Positions 10,386 through 22,026 of a stretch of 64,000 nucleotides of DNA are shown here, piece by piece. The notes under the pieces are model-generated. The model worked only from the letters and a program-made list of their open reading frames with translations, was not told the DNA's origin and did not search any database. The stretch spans positions 3,945,001 through 4,009,000 of the forward strand of contig NC_134682.1 of assembly GCF_024713945.1 (NCBI RefSeq), written 5' to 3'. This DNA is from Dermatophagoides farinae. Its lineage: Eukaryota > Arthropoda > Arachnida > Sarcoptiformes > Pyroglyphidae. Each line of letters begins with the position of its first letter. Position 1 is the first letter of the stretch. The translations under genes were made by a program, and so were the position numbers.

Positions 10386-12910
10386 ATGACAACTATAAAT
10401 AACAATAAAAAACAGAAAACCATTTTGGATTTTTTCACCAAAAAAACCAATCATAATAATGTAACAAATACTAAAATCGTACCTGTAGATAAATCAAACA
10501 ATTTCAATGTGATTACAATTATCGATGATACTGGTAACACAACTACTGCTGTTGATGATCAAAACAACAATGATAATGATAAAATTAATGAAACGAAAAA
10601 AATCCTCAACGATAGTGTTAATATTGTAAGCACGAATAATAATAAACGACCATTGGGTTCTAATGAGGAATTGAAAAATGTTGAAAATTCAATCATTGAA
10701 ATCAATTATATCGATGAAAATTTATGTCAATCTTTATTCGAAGAACTTGAAATTGATGATGAAAAAAATTGTGATTCGAATTCAAAAGAAAAAATTGCTG
10801 ATGATAATTATGATGAACTCAAATCAAAAGAAATGATTACTGACGATAAATATTCTAATTTTGAAAAAATTTTTCAAGAATTTCGACATATCATTCAAAC
10901 GGTATTGAAGAATCCATTAAATGAACATTTATTCAATGAACAAGATTGGAAAAATATACAGGATCTAACCAGTTTAGATGGATCAATTCAAGTATTGTTC
11001 ATACGATTATATATGCGAAAACATGATTGGATTCGAATTGCAAATATTAAATATCCACAACTTTGTGATGATAATAGTGGCGATCATTCGAAACAATTAC
11101 AAATACTATTTAAATCAGGTTTTATTCTTGATCGTAAGTCTATCATAAATGATGATATTTTCTTTCTAATTAATTTAATTGTTCATAACTAGATACAAGT
11201 TTAAAATCAATTGAAGATGGCTTTTCGGCGCTAACATTTTTAGAGGTTAAGATTTTTCTGAAAAAATACAATGGTTTCAAAATGCCTAAATCCAATCTAA
11301 AACCAAAAGTAATCGAAGCATTTCTTCATTATATTCGTACGACTCGATCGGTGTGTATGAGTAGTAAAACAATTGAAGAACAGGTGTTAAAACGACTTCA
11401 AAATTTTTGCCAAGATAAATGTATTCGAATCAATGAAGCTAAATCTGAAGTATTAGATCGAATATTTTTACTATATCATTCACCAAATGATTTGTTGGAA
11501 CAATTCGAAGATAGCAACGAAGATCAATGGTATCGACGTGTATTGGGTGATTATTATAATGATAAAAAATTTAATTTCATCTCTAAACAATTAGAAACAA
11601 ACATTTATTGTGGTCGTGATGAATTATTAGAATTTGTTAAAGCTTTTACCATATATTGTGAAATAATCGTATTGAACAATCGGAAACAATTTAACGAAGT
11701 AATCCATCGTCTTCTTCCATTCATATCTGAACAATATTATATTTCCATGGCTAAATGGTCGAATAAAGATTCTGGATTGGCAGAATTTCTACGACCATTC
11801 ACAGCCACTGGAATGTATGTTCGATGTTTACATCAATGTTTAACATCATTGGACAAGAATCGACTACATTCAATATATATTGTAAATGTGTTAAAATTAT
11901 TAGACCAAAATATCTATGGTGTACGATATCGACCACATTGGTATATACGAGCATCGTTAATTAGTCAAAATTATATGAAAAATCTGGAACTAGCTGAACA
12001 ATTTTGTAAGGATGGATTACGTGATCCATCCGTTTGTTATGATCATAGTCTTGAGCTATATAATCGATTGTTAAAATTGAACAAATCAAGTGTTCAAAAT
12101 TCACCAGACCTTTGCCCGGAATATCATAAGCAAAATATTTACAAAAAACGTACAATCGTTGCTTCATATCGTCATATTGAAAATGAAACGGATAGAAAAA
12201 ATTTCTTCGTAGCAAATCATACAAATGGTGATGTGGAAATGATTTCCGTCGAAGAAGTTGTTCGTCGACATTATCTCAATGAAGGCTATACTAATGGAAT
12301 TCATTGTGAATCCAAAGTGTATCATTCGTTATTGGAATTGTTATTATGTGATATCATTTTCTCCACCGATATTCCCGATACATTTCATTATCATGGACAA
12401 AGAGTTCCACTGGATTTATGTTATGATTCATTTTATCAGCAACGTAAATCATTGATTGATGATCGAATTAATGAGATTTCTCGCTGGTCATCTGAAGCAC
12501 TTTCAATCTATATTTCATTAGCTGCATCTAATAATACTAAATATCCAATCGACATTGAATATATTCTTATGAATAATTTGAATGTAAATATTTTCATTTA
12601 TCATCATCATTAATTTATACTTTACTTATGTTTCGAATTTTTCTCTTTTCAATAGGAAATCGCCTATTGTATGACGGCACCGAAATTGGCACAGCTTTTA
12701 CTATTACTTGCTAAAAATTATCACCATCTTCGTAAAGGTTTTCCTGATTTAATCATGTGGAATAAAGATACCGGCAAATTCAAAGCAATTGAAGTGAAAG
12801 GACCTATGGATCGTATATCGAATATACAATCAATTTGGCTATCGATAATGACACAAATTGATTTAGATTGTGAACTTTGTACAGTTAAACAGAAAGATGA
12901 TCACGCTTAA
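10386..12910 (+). CDS. FAN1: FAN1 structure-specific nuclease (VRR-NUC)
   Basis: Fanconi-associated nuclease 1, a nuclear 5' flap endonuclease/5'-3' exonuclease used in interstrand cross-link repair. Exons 10386-11133, 11193-12583 and 12656-12910 join in phase to 797 aa (human about 1017). The C-terminal exon carries the VRR-NUC core: FPDLIMW and EVKGPMDR supply the catalytic Asp, Glu and Lys. The preceding exon has the family's conserved TPR-like helices and the block around KVYHSLLELL and IPDTFHYH. The N-terminus is low-complexity and has no Cys-rich UBZ finger, but residues 10-17 read QKTILDFF, a perfect PCNA-interacting (PIP) box. ATG 10386 was chosen because an upstream in-frame GTG start would add only low-complexity residues and would bury the PIP box. 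AATAAA is at 12918-12923. PRIM2 follows 171 bp downstream. Confidence 0.93.
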
Positions 12911-13025
12911 ATCTATCAATAAATTTTTTGTAAATTGCTAAAATAGAAAAAATTAAATTTCGAATACTTTTCCAGGAAATTTCTTTTTTATTGTTAATTC
13001 TTGAAACTTTCCCATGATCATTGAG

Positions 13026-13033
13026 TTTGGCGC
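13026..13033 (+). promoter_or_regulatory. E2F-type site upstream of PRIM2
   Basis: TTTGGCGC, an exact match to the E2F consensus TTTSSCGC, lies 49 bp before the PRIM2 ATG within the near-palindrome TTTGGCGCCTAAA. In this very AT-rich intergenic DNA a GGCGCC core is unusual. Primase genes are known E2F targets in other animals; function here is inferred from motif and position. Confidence 0.5.
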
Positions 13034-13081
13034 CTAAACTTGTTTTGTTAAAAAATTATAACCAAGTCAACTGGAAAAATA

Positions 13082-14575
13082 ATGCAATTTGAACATCGAA
13101 ATAAACGTTTACGATTATTGGCTGAAAATGGTGGCCAAAAATCAAATCCATATCCATATTGGATTAATTTCTATACTACACCACCGGATTATAAAGTTTC
13201 ATTACAAGAAATCGAAGATATGGTCTCCGAACGTCTGAAAATTCTTGCTGTCTTTGATAATCTATTACGAATTAAGGAAAAATCTCGTGCCCTTTTTGAT
13301 GCGATAAATTCACAGATCTGCAGTATCAAATGTGAAAATAATGAAAAGAATTTTTATGTGGCAGGCCGTAGTGAATCGATTGGCAATCGATTTGAAGCTC
13401 GTAAACGTGATCACATTTCACACTTTCTTTTGCGCATTTACTATTGTCAAAATGAGGAGCTTCGTCGTTGGTTCATTTCAAGAGAATCAGAATTGTTGAG
13501 AATTCGATTCATTGAATCAAGTTTTTCGGATGCTTCATCATTGGAAGAATGTTTACTCTACTATGGATATAAATATGAAATTGTTTCGATGGTCGACAAT
13601 CCTGATTTATTTCATAAAGTTAATTGGGTTGAATATAATCGCCGAAATCAACAGCAGATTGCATTCAAATTGAAATTCGAAGAAGCATTCGATTTGATGA
13701 GATTTCGTAAAGTGTATCTACACGATGGTTATACCTACATCGGATCAAACGAAATTATCTCTGTTCTATGTCAAGGTTTTAAAACCAATTTATCCAGAGA
13801 ATTGACACGAATGCATTCATATTTCTATTCGTTTGGTGAAGAGCGATTAATTTGGCGTTTAGAATCGTTGCATCATCATTACATATTAAATGCTAAATCA
13901 TCGAATCGAAATAATAGCCAAGATAACGAGAATGGCCGTGAACGTATCCATTTGAATGAGATAAATGAATTATCTCGTAATATGTTTCCACCGTGTATGC
14001 GTTCAATACATGATAGATTACGTCGTGATCATCATCTTAAACATTATGGTCGCCTTTATTATGGTTTATATTTGAAAGCAGCTGGATTATCAATGGATGA
14101 TTCGATGGAATTTTTTCGTAATGAATTGTCTATAACGAATCCGGAAAAATTTCAAAAAGAATATTCTTATACGATACGTTACATTTATGGAAAAGCTGGT
14201 AAACGTGTACAATTGAGTGCCTATAAATGTCACAAGATTATTAATGACAATGCACCTGGCCCTAACGATACACATGGTTGTCCGTTTCGACATTTTGATG
14301 TTAAAAATTTAAAGGCTCTCTTAGTTCGTTATGGTGTGAATAATGATAATGATCTGGAAGAAATTGTACAAAAAGTAACGGAAAATAAAAACTATACAGG
14401 TGCTTGTGGCAAATATTTTTCCATAAAATATGGGCAAGATCTTCCTGATCAATCGGTTTATCATCCAAATCAATTTTTTATTGCAGCACGTCGAGCAATA
14501 AATAATCCTGTCCAATGCACAACTGATGTAGTAGATACGAGCCTTCCACAAGAACCGAATGTATCGACTTTATAA
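13082..14575 (+). CDS. PRIM2: DNA primase large subunit
   Basis: Regulatory, iron-sulfur subunit of the DNA polymerase alpha-primase complex, which makes RNA primers for nuclear DNA replication. It is a single uninterrupted exon of 497 aa (human about 509). The N-terminal domain has the typical YPYWINFYTTPP and EIEDMVSERLKIL segment. The four [4Fe-4S] ligand cysteines are all present at about residues 305, 383, 400 and 442 (PPCMR, AYKCHK, HGCPF, TGACGKYF). Their spacing, 78/17/42, is close to the human 80/17/40. RLYYGLYLKAAGLS precedes the second ligand as in other primases. The start is the first in-frame ATG, just after the E2F-type site. AATAAA is at 14590-14595. The gene converges on the alpha-arrestin gene. 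Confidence 0.96.
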   Translation: MQFEHRNKRLRLLAENGGQKSNPYPYWINFYTTPPDYKVSLQEIEDMVSERLKILAVFDNLLRIKEKSRALFDAINSQICSIKCENNEKNFYVAGRSESIGNRFEARKRDHISHFLLRIYYCQNEELRRWFISRESELLRIRFIESSFSDASSLEECLLYYGYKYEIVSMVDNPDLFHKVNWVEYNRRNQQQIAFKLKFEEAFDLMRFRKVYLHDGYTYIGSNEIISVLCQGFKTNLSRELTRMHSYFYSFGEERLIWRLESLHHHYILNAKSSNRNNSQDNENGRERIHLNEINELSRNMFPPCMRSIHDRLRRDHHLKHYGRLYYGLYLKAAGLSMDDSMEFFRNELSITNPEKFQKEYSYTIRYIYGKAGKRVQLSAYKCHKIINDNAPGPNDTHGCPFRHFDVKNLKALLVRYGVNNDNDLEEIVQKVTENKNYTGACGKYFSIKYGQDLPDQSVYHPNQFFIAARRAINNPVQCTTDVVDTSLPQEPNVSTL

Positions 14576-14737
14576 ATGATTTTAAAAAAAATAAAATCGA
14601 TTTTAATAAAATGATGTTTTTTTTAAATTATCTTGCCAATTAATCCTGTTCTATTGATTAAATACAACGTTAGTAATAATAACAAATAAACAATTTGAAC
14701 AATCACTTGGTGTTAAATTTTTATCAATCAAAAATGT

Positions 14738-16003
14738 TTATTTTGATCGAATTTTTGTATCCGAATTCAGCCATGATCTGGACATTGGTAATGTTGATGG
14801 ATAATAGGTGCCTTTTTTACGTTGTAATGTTCCATCTGAATTTCTTAATGGATATGTAGCCATCAATATCGGTAATTGAAGTTTGATTGTTTTTCGTGTT
14901 CCTTTTGCAACTACCATGAACTGTAGATAGAAAATGAGAAAAATTTTAATAATTAAAATTGGTTCCAAACAAAAAAAAACTTACATAGACATCATATTGA
15001 ATTCGAATCAGGTTACATCCACGAAGATTTGTAGGAGGTATTGGTGGTATGTATAGTAATTCATTTTTCCATTGATCACTCGATTTTGGTTCGATTTTAC
15101 CTCTTTCAACTGATGCTAGTTCACGTACTTCGCTTTGAATAACTCGATTTTTCGATGTATATTGTATGGTCTATTTGTTTTGGACGAAAAAAAAATTAAA
15201 TTAAAAGATTTGCATTTAACAACTGTTTACAGTACCTCAGTAAGAATTGCACACGATTTTCGAATCTTTACTGAACTATTGTTATAAATATTGGCATTTA
15301 TCGAAATACTTTCGCCAGGAACATAACCACCACGATCTAATCGTACCCTACAGATGATTTTTCCATTAGAAAAACAAAGAAATCCTAACTTTTCTTCGAT
15401 TTCACTATGGAATGGTTGTGTTAATAACGATGGCTCTTGATTCAAATCGATAGGATTCATTACGATTAATACTTGGTGATTTTTATGTACCATTCCATTT
15501 GGATCTCTTAGTTCTGCTTTGCAAAAATATTGAACCCAACCATGTTTGCCCAGGAATGTTGATGGCAATCCTAATGGTAATCCTAATCGAAATGGGAATG
15601 TATGAACGCCTGCCGATAACACTAACAAACGGCTCATCGATGCATTCAAATTCAATGTACTTTGAGTGTCAACTCTGGTTAGATTATCGCCCAATAATCT
15701 CATTCTAAAATCAATATAATTTTCTTTATCACCAGAAACGATACCACCACTACCGACTAATCGAACAACACATTCACCGATTATGTGAAAGAATAATCCT
15801 AATAATAATAATAATAATGAATGGTAATGACAAACAAATTTTTAATATATAAATAAATTTCCAAAAATCAATAAAAACTTACCAACTATGGGCATATCAT
15901 CATCCAATTCCAGTACAACTTTACCGGTAAGAAATGTACCGGGAAAATATAAAAGGCTTTCATCATCCAAGATGATCTTAAAGAATCGTAATTTTTTCAC
16001 CAT
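14738..16003 (-). CDS. Arrestin domain-containing protein (alpha-arrestin)
   Basis: Cytoplasmic adaptor of the ARRDC/alpha-arrestin family, which links membrane cargo to ubiquitin ligases and endocytosis. Exons 16003-15883, 15798-15236, 15170-14985 and 14920-14738 join in phase to 350 aa. The arrestin-N domain begins at the start (residues FKIILDDESL, FPGTFLTGKV); arrestin-C carries the hallmark LDRGGYVPGESI and a C-terminal strand QYDVYFMVVAKG. Family members such as human ARRDC2-4 usually end in PPxY motifs that bind NEDD4-type ligases. I find none: the tail stops soon after the fold, and the only Pro-rich part (PPIPP) is internal. It may therefore be a tail-less alpha-arrestin, unless a further 3' exon exists. 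Confidence 0.9.
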
Positions 16004-17476
16004 TTTCACCAAAAATTTTTTTTTTTGGCTAAAACAAATTTATAAATGGATGAAAAGGTTTGTCGTTGTTGTTGTTATTGTTGTTGATGATGATAATGAT
16101 GACGATGCTTAGGATGGTTGTCGATGGATGTTATTTTGTTATGTTGTTGTGAAGGATAAATCAATATATATAAGTTTAAATGCTATGCTCGATGAATCTT
16201 ACAAAAAATTTACTCAAAAAAAAAACTATTCACTATGCAATACACATCCATATAAAAACATTTCAATGGACCATCACACACTATATAACATGAAATTGAA
16301 AAAAACCACTTTTCAAATAATGAAGATATATTTATGTGTGTTTGTGTATGCATATGATGTATGTGGATTCGTCATTAAAAGTTTTTTTTCGATTGAGTAA
16401 AGTACTTGTTGCATCTTGATGAATTTCCTATTACGGAATTTTAGTTGCACGGATTTCATACATACATATGTGCGTGACAATAAAACAAGTCGAATGTCAA
16501 CTTTTACTTTTGTTTGGTTTTATTTAAATTTATGTGTTGGTGGAATTAAACTGGCGGTGGTAGATTTCATGGTCAAAATTTACATTTTTTTTTTACATAT
16601 CGGAAGAATTTCATACCGATTGGTTTTATACAAAAAAAAAATTCACTATTTATCTGAATGTGAATGGATGATAAAACCAAAACAAATGAAAATGAAACGC
16701 AACAATCCAATGTAACTCGGAGCTAATTTAGAAGGAAGAGAGAGAGAAAGTACGGCTGATGAGTATACGAACTTCGGGGACATGAAAAATTTACTTTCTC
16801 TTTTGTTTGACTCATTCAATTTAATTTTCGATCAATTTTATGATACGATGATGCTCTATACTCTCATACATTTTGTTTACTTGTTTTTTAAGAATGAATT
16901 TTTTTTTCTTCTTTTCATCATGTTGGAACGATACGATCGACAATGTTCGACATGATGATGATGTTGATGAAAAGTGAAAACAAAACAAAACAAAACAAAA
17001 CAACAAAAAAAACAGGTTTTTTCATTTGGCCAATTGATATTTCAATGAGATGTGAAATTATCCTGTCTGTGTATATATGTTTTGGACGATTAATTTTTCT
17101 ATACTACTATTGTTCATATAGTAGATCATCATTTATTTACTTGTTGCCATAATATTCATCAAACACACACGACATTTTGATCCAGAAATAGAAAATCATG
17201 ATCATCATTATTGTTATTGAATGTGTTGCCATTAAAATGTCCTAATTCTAAATATGTTTGGACAATCATTTCATTTCTATAATACGATTATATTTGTGTT
17301 GTTTCAATACACAAATCATATATATGAAACAAAACTTTCCGGATCTGGATTTCATTCAACTAAAAATAGAAACAAAATACGCCAGAGATTATGGTAAAAA
17401 AAAAGAATCAAGAATTATAATCAGGATTAGTTTGTTTATATTTCAAGCAAATTTATTGGATAAGAAAGAAAAAAAA
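16004..17476. other. Intergenic, no gene recognised
   Basis: Between POLR3F and the alpha-arrestin, both on the minus strand. It should include the arrestin promoter and the POLR3F 3' UTR; a minus-strand AATAAA at 17457-17452, 20 nt past the POLR3F stop, fits that. Several open frames of 60-100 codons occur, but none resembles a known protein. Confidence 0.5.
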
Positions 17477-18433
17477 TCAAAATAATTCATAATTTATATA
17501 TCGACAATTTTCCGGTGAAATCCGTACCGATCCAGGCTTACAATCTCTATATAGATGACATATCATACAGGGAGCATAGAATAAATCGGATTTATCACGA
17601 TTCAATGGATTATATCGAAACAATGATCGTTCACCGATGGTTTTTTTCAAAATTTTACATTCAAAACATAATACATTGAGAATATTTTCAATATCGGCCA
17701 TTTTTATATCATGAAATAATTTTGCACCTTTGAATTCATTGAAAATATCCGATGCACTAGCATAGACTGGATCAAAATCTTGATCAGTAAAATCATCATC
17801 ATTATCGCTACAGTTAGCATCAAATCTGGCAACAGCTTTTTCAAATGAACTTTTGCATTTGTCATATAAATGTTGTAAACATGTAGTTTTTAGATTTCGA
17901 ACAACATCTTCCCGTATTGAACCGGAATCATAACAGGCGCCACCAGTTATTGTTTCATCAGGCTGAAGATCGTACAGGAAATATAATTTTCTATTCGAAA
18001 TGGCTTTTATTGATTTGATTAGTTTTTTATTTTCCAAACTTTTTAACACTTTATTGAGAACAAGTTCGGCCAATTTTGTTTTTGATCTGATATCACGAAT
18101 CCAAATACCATTATTGTCCGCTGCTCTGATTACATCTAGAACAATATCTTCATGACTTTTTTCTTCAACAAACAGTTCAAAATGTGTCACATTATTTCCA
18201 GGGCCATCCCTGGTTTGGATTTTTTTCTCACTAATCAATGAATTCAAAGCACTTAATCGAAGTGCAACATCAGCATTGCCAATACGCATTCTGAGTTCAT
18301 TATCAGTGATGGCTGATTTAGACGACTGTAGAACCGAATATATTCTAAATTGAAATAAAAAAAAATGACATAAGAATGTGAATTAACTAAAACAAAACTT
18401 TTACCTTTTTTTCAATTGTTCTAGATTGTCCAT
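17477..18433 (-). CDS. POLR3F: RNA polymerase III subunit RPC6
   Basis: RPC6/RPC39 (yeast Rpc34), the tandem winged-helix subunit of Pol III that contacts TFIIIB and helps open promoters of tRNA, 5S and other short RNA genes. Exon 1 (18433-18405) encodes MDNLEQLKK and splits an Arg codon; exon 2 (18344-17477) holds the rest; 298 aa in total (human 316). Landmarks are the winged-helix region with IWIRDIRSKTKL, the family-typical ISNRKLYFLYDLQPDE followed by TGGA, and a Cys-bearing C-terminus (ICHLYRDC). The short first exon is supported by ATG context, a GTAAAAG donor and matching phase. The polyadenylation signal is 20 nt beyond the stop. Upstream lie a CACGTG E-box and a TATCGATA element. 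Confidence 0.93.
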
Positions 18434-18489
18434 TTTTAGAAGAATTATATGACAAAATTTTAAAAAACAAATTCTGCTCATCAAATGAT

Positions 18490-18495
18490 CACGTG
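18490..18495. promoter_or_regulatory. CACGTG E-box upstream of POLR3F
   Basis: A palindromic Myc/Max-type E-box 57 bp before the POLR3F ATG, within TGATCACGTGGTCA. A second CACGTG lies at a nearly identical distance before DDX10. Myc control of Pol III and ribosome-biogenesis genes is known in Drosophila and vertebrates; activity here is inferred. Confidence 0.4.
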
Positions 18496-18529
18496 GTCAA
18501 GTGATGAACGAAAAAAAAAATCGATTATA

Positions 18530-18537
18530 TATCGATA
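18530..18537. promoter_or_regulatory. DRE-like TATCGATA upstream of POLR3F
   Basis: An exact 8-bp palindrome TATCGATA, about 97 bp before the POLR3F ATG. It is identical to the Drosophila DREF-binding element found at many growth and replication promoters. In AT-rich DNA an 8-mer of this composition can arise by chance. Confidence 0.3.
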
Positions 18538-19473
18538 TTAAAAAAAAATTCATTTTCAAACAGCAAAATCATCATCATTTATAATAAATTAAGAAAAAGA
18601 AAAAAAAACTTGGCAGTTTATTCAGAACCAGGATTTAGTGTGAATGATAAATGTGTTTGAAAGTGATGTAGTTTTTTTCAAATATTCAATACAATTCAGA
18701 AAAAAAGTGGATAAAGGAAAAAGAATTCAACAAAAACAGTTTGTTCATATTCATTATAATAATATTCGTATCATCGGAAAAAAAAGATGTATTGATAATG
18801 TGAATTGAAAAAAAAACATTCAATGGTCACATGTGTGTGTGTGTGTGTGTTTTAATAGAAATGGTCGTGATCATGATATATTATGGCCATTATATAATGT
18901 AAAAATGAATAGGAATTGCAATGTTTTTCATAGAACAAAAAAACAAAAACATAATCATCAATCGTTGTGAAGATATATATCCGAGTATTCGTGTATAATT
19001 GAAAATTACAAAATCAAATGTAAATTCGAATCAAACCAAAAAACAAAAAAAAATGTTTCAATGACAAGAATGTGAAAAAAAATCAATAAATTGGTTGAAT
19101 GAATTGGATCGAATGACATGAAATGAATCGATGAATTTATTATACAAGGAAAAACAAAAAAAATGAATAGATCGATATTTGTTATGGTATGATGGTTGAT
19201 GATCAAATCAAATGGTGTGAATATAGTGAAGGTTGTCATAGGTATTCGTGCGTTTTTTTTTTTTTTTTTGGTTTTGATATTTTGGTTTCGAAATATTCAT
19301 GAATAAATATAAAATGATTTTGCATTATTTACAGGATGAGAATTTCATTTCGTTTTTTTGGGGCGTTTGCAACCACAAAAGTGGTTTTGAATTTTTTTTT
19401 TTTTTTGGTAACTGGAAATTTTTGTTGTTGTTGTTGTTGTCATGAATTTCATTAATTTGATGATGATGAAAGC
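18538..19473. other. Intergenic, no gene recognised
   Basis: Lies between the tetraspanin stop and the POLR3F promoter. It is AT-rich with a TG repeat near 18.84 kb and poly-T tracts at 19.25 and 19.39 kb. No coding potential was recognised. Confidence 0.5.
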
Positions 19474-20444
19474 TCATTTGTCATCTTGCCGAGATATGAC
19501 ACAGAATAGACAGAATGAGAATATCAATGCAAGTACTTGAACACCGACCAAAATTGTTCCAGCCAATATAATGAATAATTGTTTTTGTCTGATAAATTCT
19601 TCAAATTTACTCATACATCCATCATTATTTAGACCGCGTATATCCTTGAGATTTTGTATATCACGTCCACGAATATTCTCCAAACGTATAGGACATGATT
19701 CTTCATAATCCTGGCAACAGGATCTAGGTATACGATAAATTCGTTGATCTGGTCCCATTGGAAATGGTAAATTGTTCATCAAATTGGAATTTTCTTCATT
19801 TGTTTGATTATTATAATTGGATGTGATCCAATCTTCAGGTCCCATTATTCCACAACAAGAGAAATATCGTTGTATACGATCGACTAGCATTTCGGTAGCA
19901 TTAGTATTTCCGGTTCCATAATTTCGTTTAATCAATTTGGTTGTATCCAAACGAATTCTTTCGCGAACCTTTTCTCCATTACGAATGGTCCAAAATAGAA
20001 ACGCACCGCTTAATACACATAATATTAAACAGATCGAAATATACTAATGGATAAAATAGAAAAACAAATGATTAATTGATTCGAAATTATCAATATAAAT
20101 AACAAACCATAAGCAAAAGACATTTGGATTCACGTATTGCTCCACAACAGCCAAGGAAACCAATGATAGTCATCAAAGCTCCTAGGATAAGTAAAGCAAT
20201 GAATGGTGTAACATAATGTGTGCTGATTTCTTGAATATCAAGATAATTCTGTGAATCCCAACATAGATAGGCAAAAAGACTAAGAATGAACACACCGGTC
20301 AGCTATTTTTTTTTAACAAAAAAAAAACAATAAATTCAATTATCATTCAATACAAATGGTGAAAAAAAAACATTAATGAATTAGAAAACTTACCCAGAAA
20401 ATGAAATTGTATAAAACAACAATCAATTTGATACAGATGAACAT
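19474..20444 (-). CDS. Tetraspanin
   Basis: Four-pass plasma-membrane organiser of the tetraspanin family. Exons 20444-20394, 20302-20108 and 20043-19474 join in phase to 271 aa. TM1 runs through CIKLIVVLYNFIFW into the second exon (LTGVFILSLF); TM2 is FIALLILGALMTIIGF followed by the conserved LGCCGAIRESKCLL; TM3 is YISICLILCVLSG; TM4 is near the C-terminus (IILAGTILVGVQVLAL). The large extracellular loop has the diagnostic CCG (YFSCCGIMGPEDW), a PRSCC motif and a further Cys pair, giving a six-Cys loop. The ATG at 20444 gives the usual short N-terminus; in-frame sequence upstream encodes Lys/Asn-rich residues and could add up to 38 aa. It cannot be assigned to a named subfamily by eye. Confidence 0.92.
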
Positions 20445-21991
20445 TTTCGAATGAAGCTTCTTTTTGTTGCTGTTGTTCGAGTTTGGATTCTGAATATTTA
20501 CTAAATTATTATTTCTTGTTCGTTTCGTTGTAATGTTTTTTTTTCTTTTTTGATTCAATTTTCGTTGTTATTATTGTTTTATTTTTGTTCGTTTCGTTGT
20601 CGTCAATTTGATTCCTTTATCTATGTATATAGAAATGAGCTAAAAAATAGAAACACAATACAATCAATCATCATCAATTCAATCAATCGATCGATTATTG
20701 TTGATCGATAATAATATATATGTTAATTTATAAAGACATTAAGAAAACAACAAACAACAATCACACCCACACACACACACATGATGGAATGCTACCGAAA
20801 GAATCCTGGAATTTTTACTTAATTACTCACACATCACATTATACCTTTTTACAAACTTGACAAATTCAAAAAAGTTTTCATTTTCGCTTCACTGAGAAAT
20901 AAGAAATTTTCCGGATAAAAAAGTGTAAGCCAAGCAGTTTTTTTTGTAACTTTTTTTTTCTTATTCTGAATTAGAAATGGCTGAAAAAAAACAAATGTTT
21001 AGAATCTGAACTTTAGATAAATATTCAGGCCACACAGATGGTTGTGTGTTGTGCATATATATAAAAGTTAATCACTAAAAATGAAATCTGACTGAAAACA
21101 TCGATTCAATCTTTTCAATGATGAAAAAACATATATAACAAGTTTACTTACATCGTATTTTTTTTTAATTATTATTACACATAATCATCATAATCATAAA
21201 TAAGCTCAATGTAATAATCACTTGTTTTTTTTTCATCGAAATTCTTTGTCTTTGTCTTTTTTGGTATATGAATTTTGAATCGTCAAACAACAACAACAAC
21301 AACAACAGTTGTAGATCCGTGTATTACATAAACATAAAATATAATGCTGTTTAATATTTAATAAATATATAAAAAAAAATAGTTTTCTTCACTGGAAATA
21401 TTGCATACATACACAAACAAACAAAGGTGTATTGGAATACAAAATATTCAAGTAGCCATAATGAAAAATAAGTATAATGATAATGATGATGATGATGAAA
21501 AAAACCCCAAAGAAATTCGAATTTATAATACTTGTGCACTTGATTATAATGGAAAAACTTTTTTCTTCTTGTTTGTTACTTTGTATTTGAATTTTTGCTA
21601 TATTTATGACTATAATAATAATGATGATGATGATGATGACAATTCCAGCTGATTACCAACCAGATAATAATAAACTTAAAAAATGTCAACACAAATTGTC
21701 ACTAGATTATTTGTGACTAGATTTTTTTTTTATTTGTTTATTGGAACGCAGAATAATCACATGATTAACACACATATACACACACACAAGATGTTATTGT
21801 TGTTGTTGGTGAACACACCCAATTTCCAAGACACACTAGAATCGATAATAATATTATTATATGATCAATCAAAATGGAATTATAGCTAATTGATGAAAAA
21901 TTCTAATTGATATATCATTTTGTTGCTTTTTACAGGCACAAAATTTTTTTTTCTTTGACTCATTCGGTTTGGTATTCTATTCAATTCAAAG

Positions 21992-22026
<35 letters not shown>

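Noticed and set aside
17258-17485. 75-codon plus-strand frame opposite the POLR3F 3' end
   Set aside because: Overlaps the convergent POLR3F 3' UTR, is Lys/Ile-rich as expected from AT bias and matches no family.
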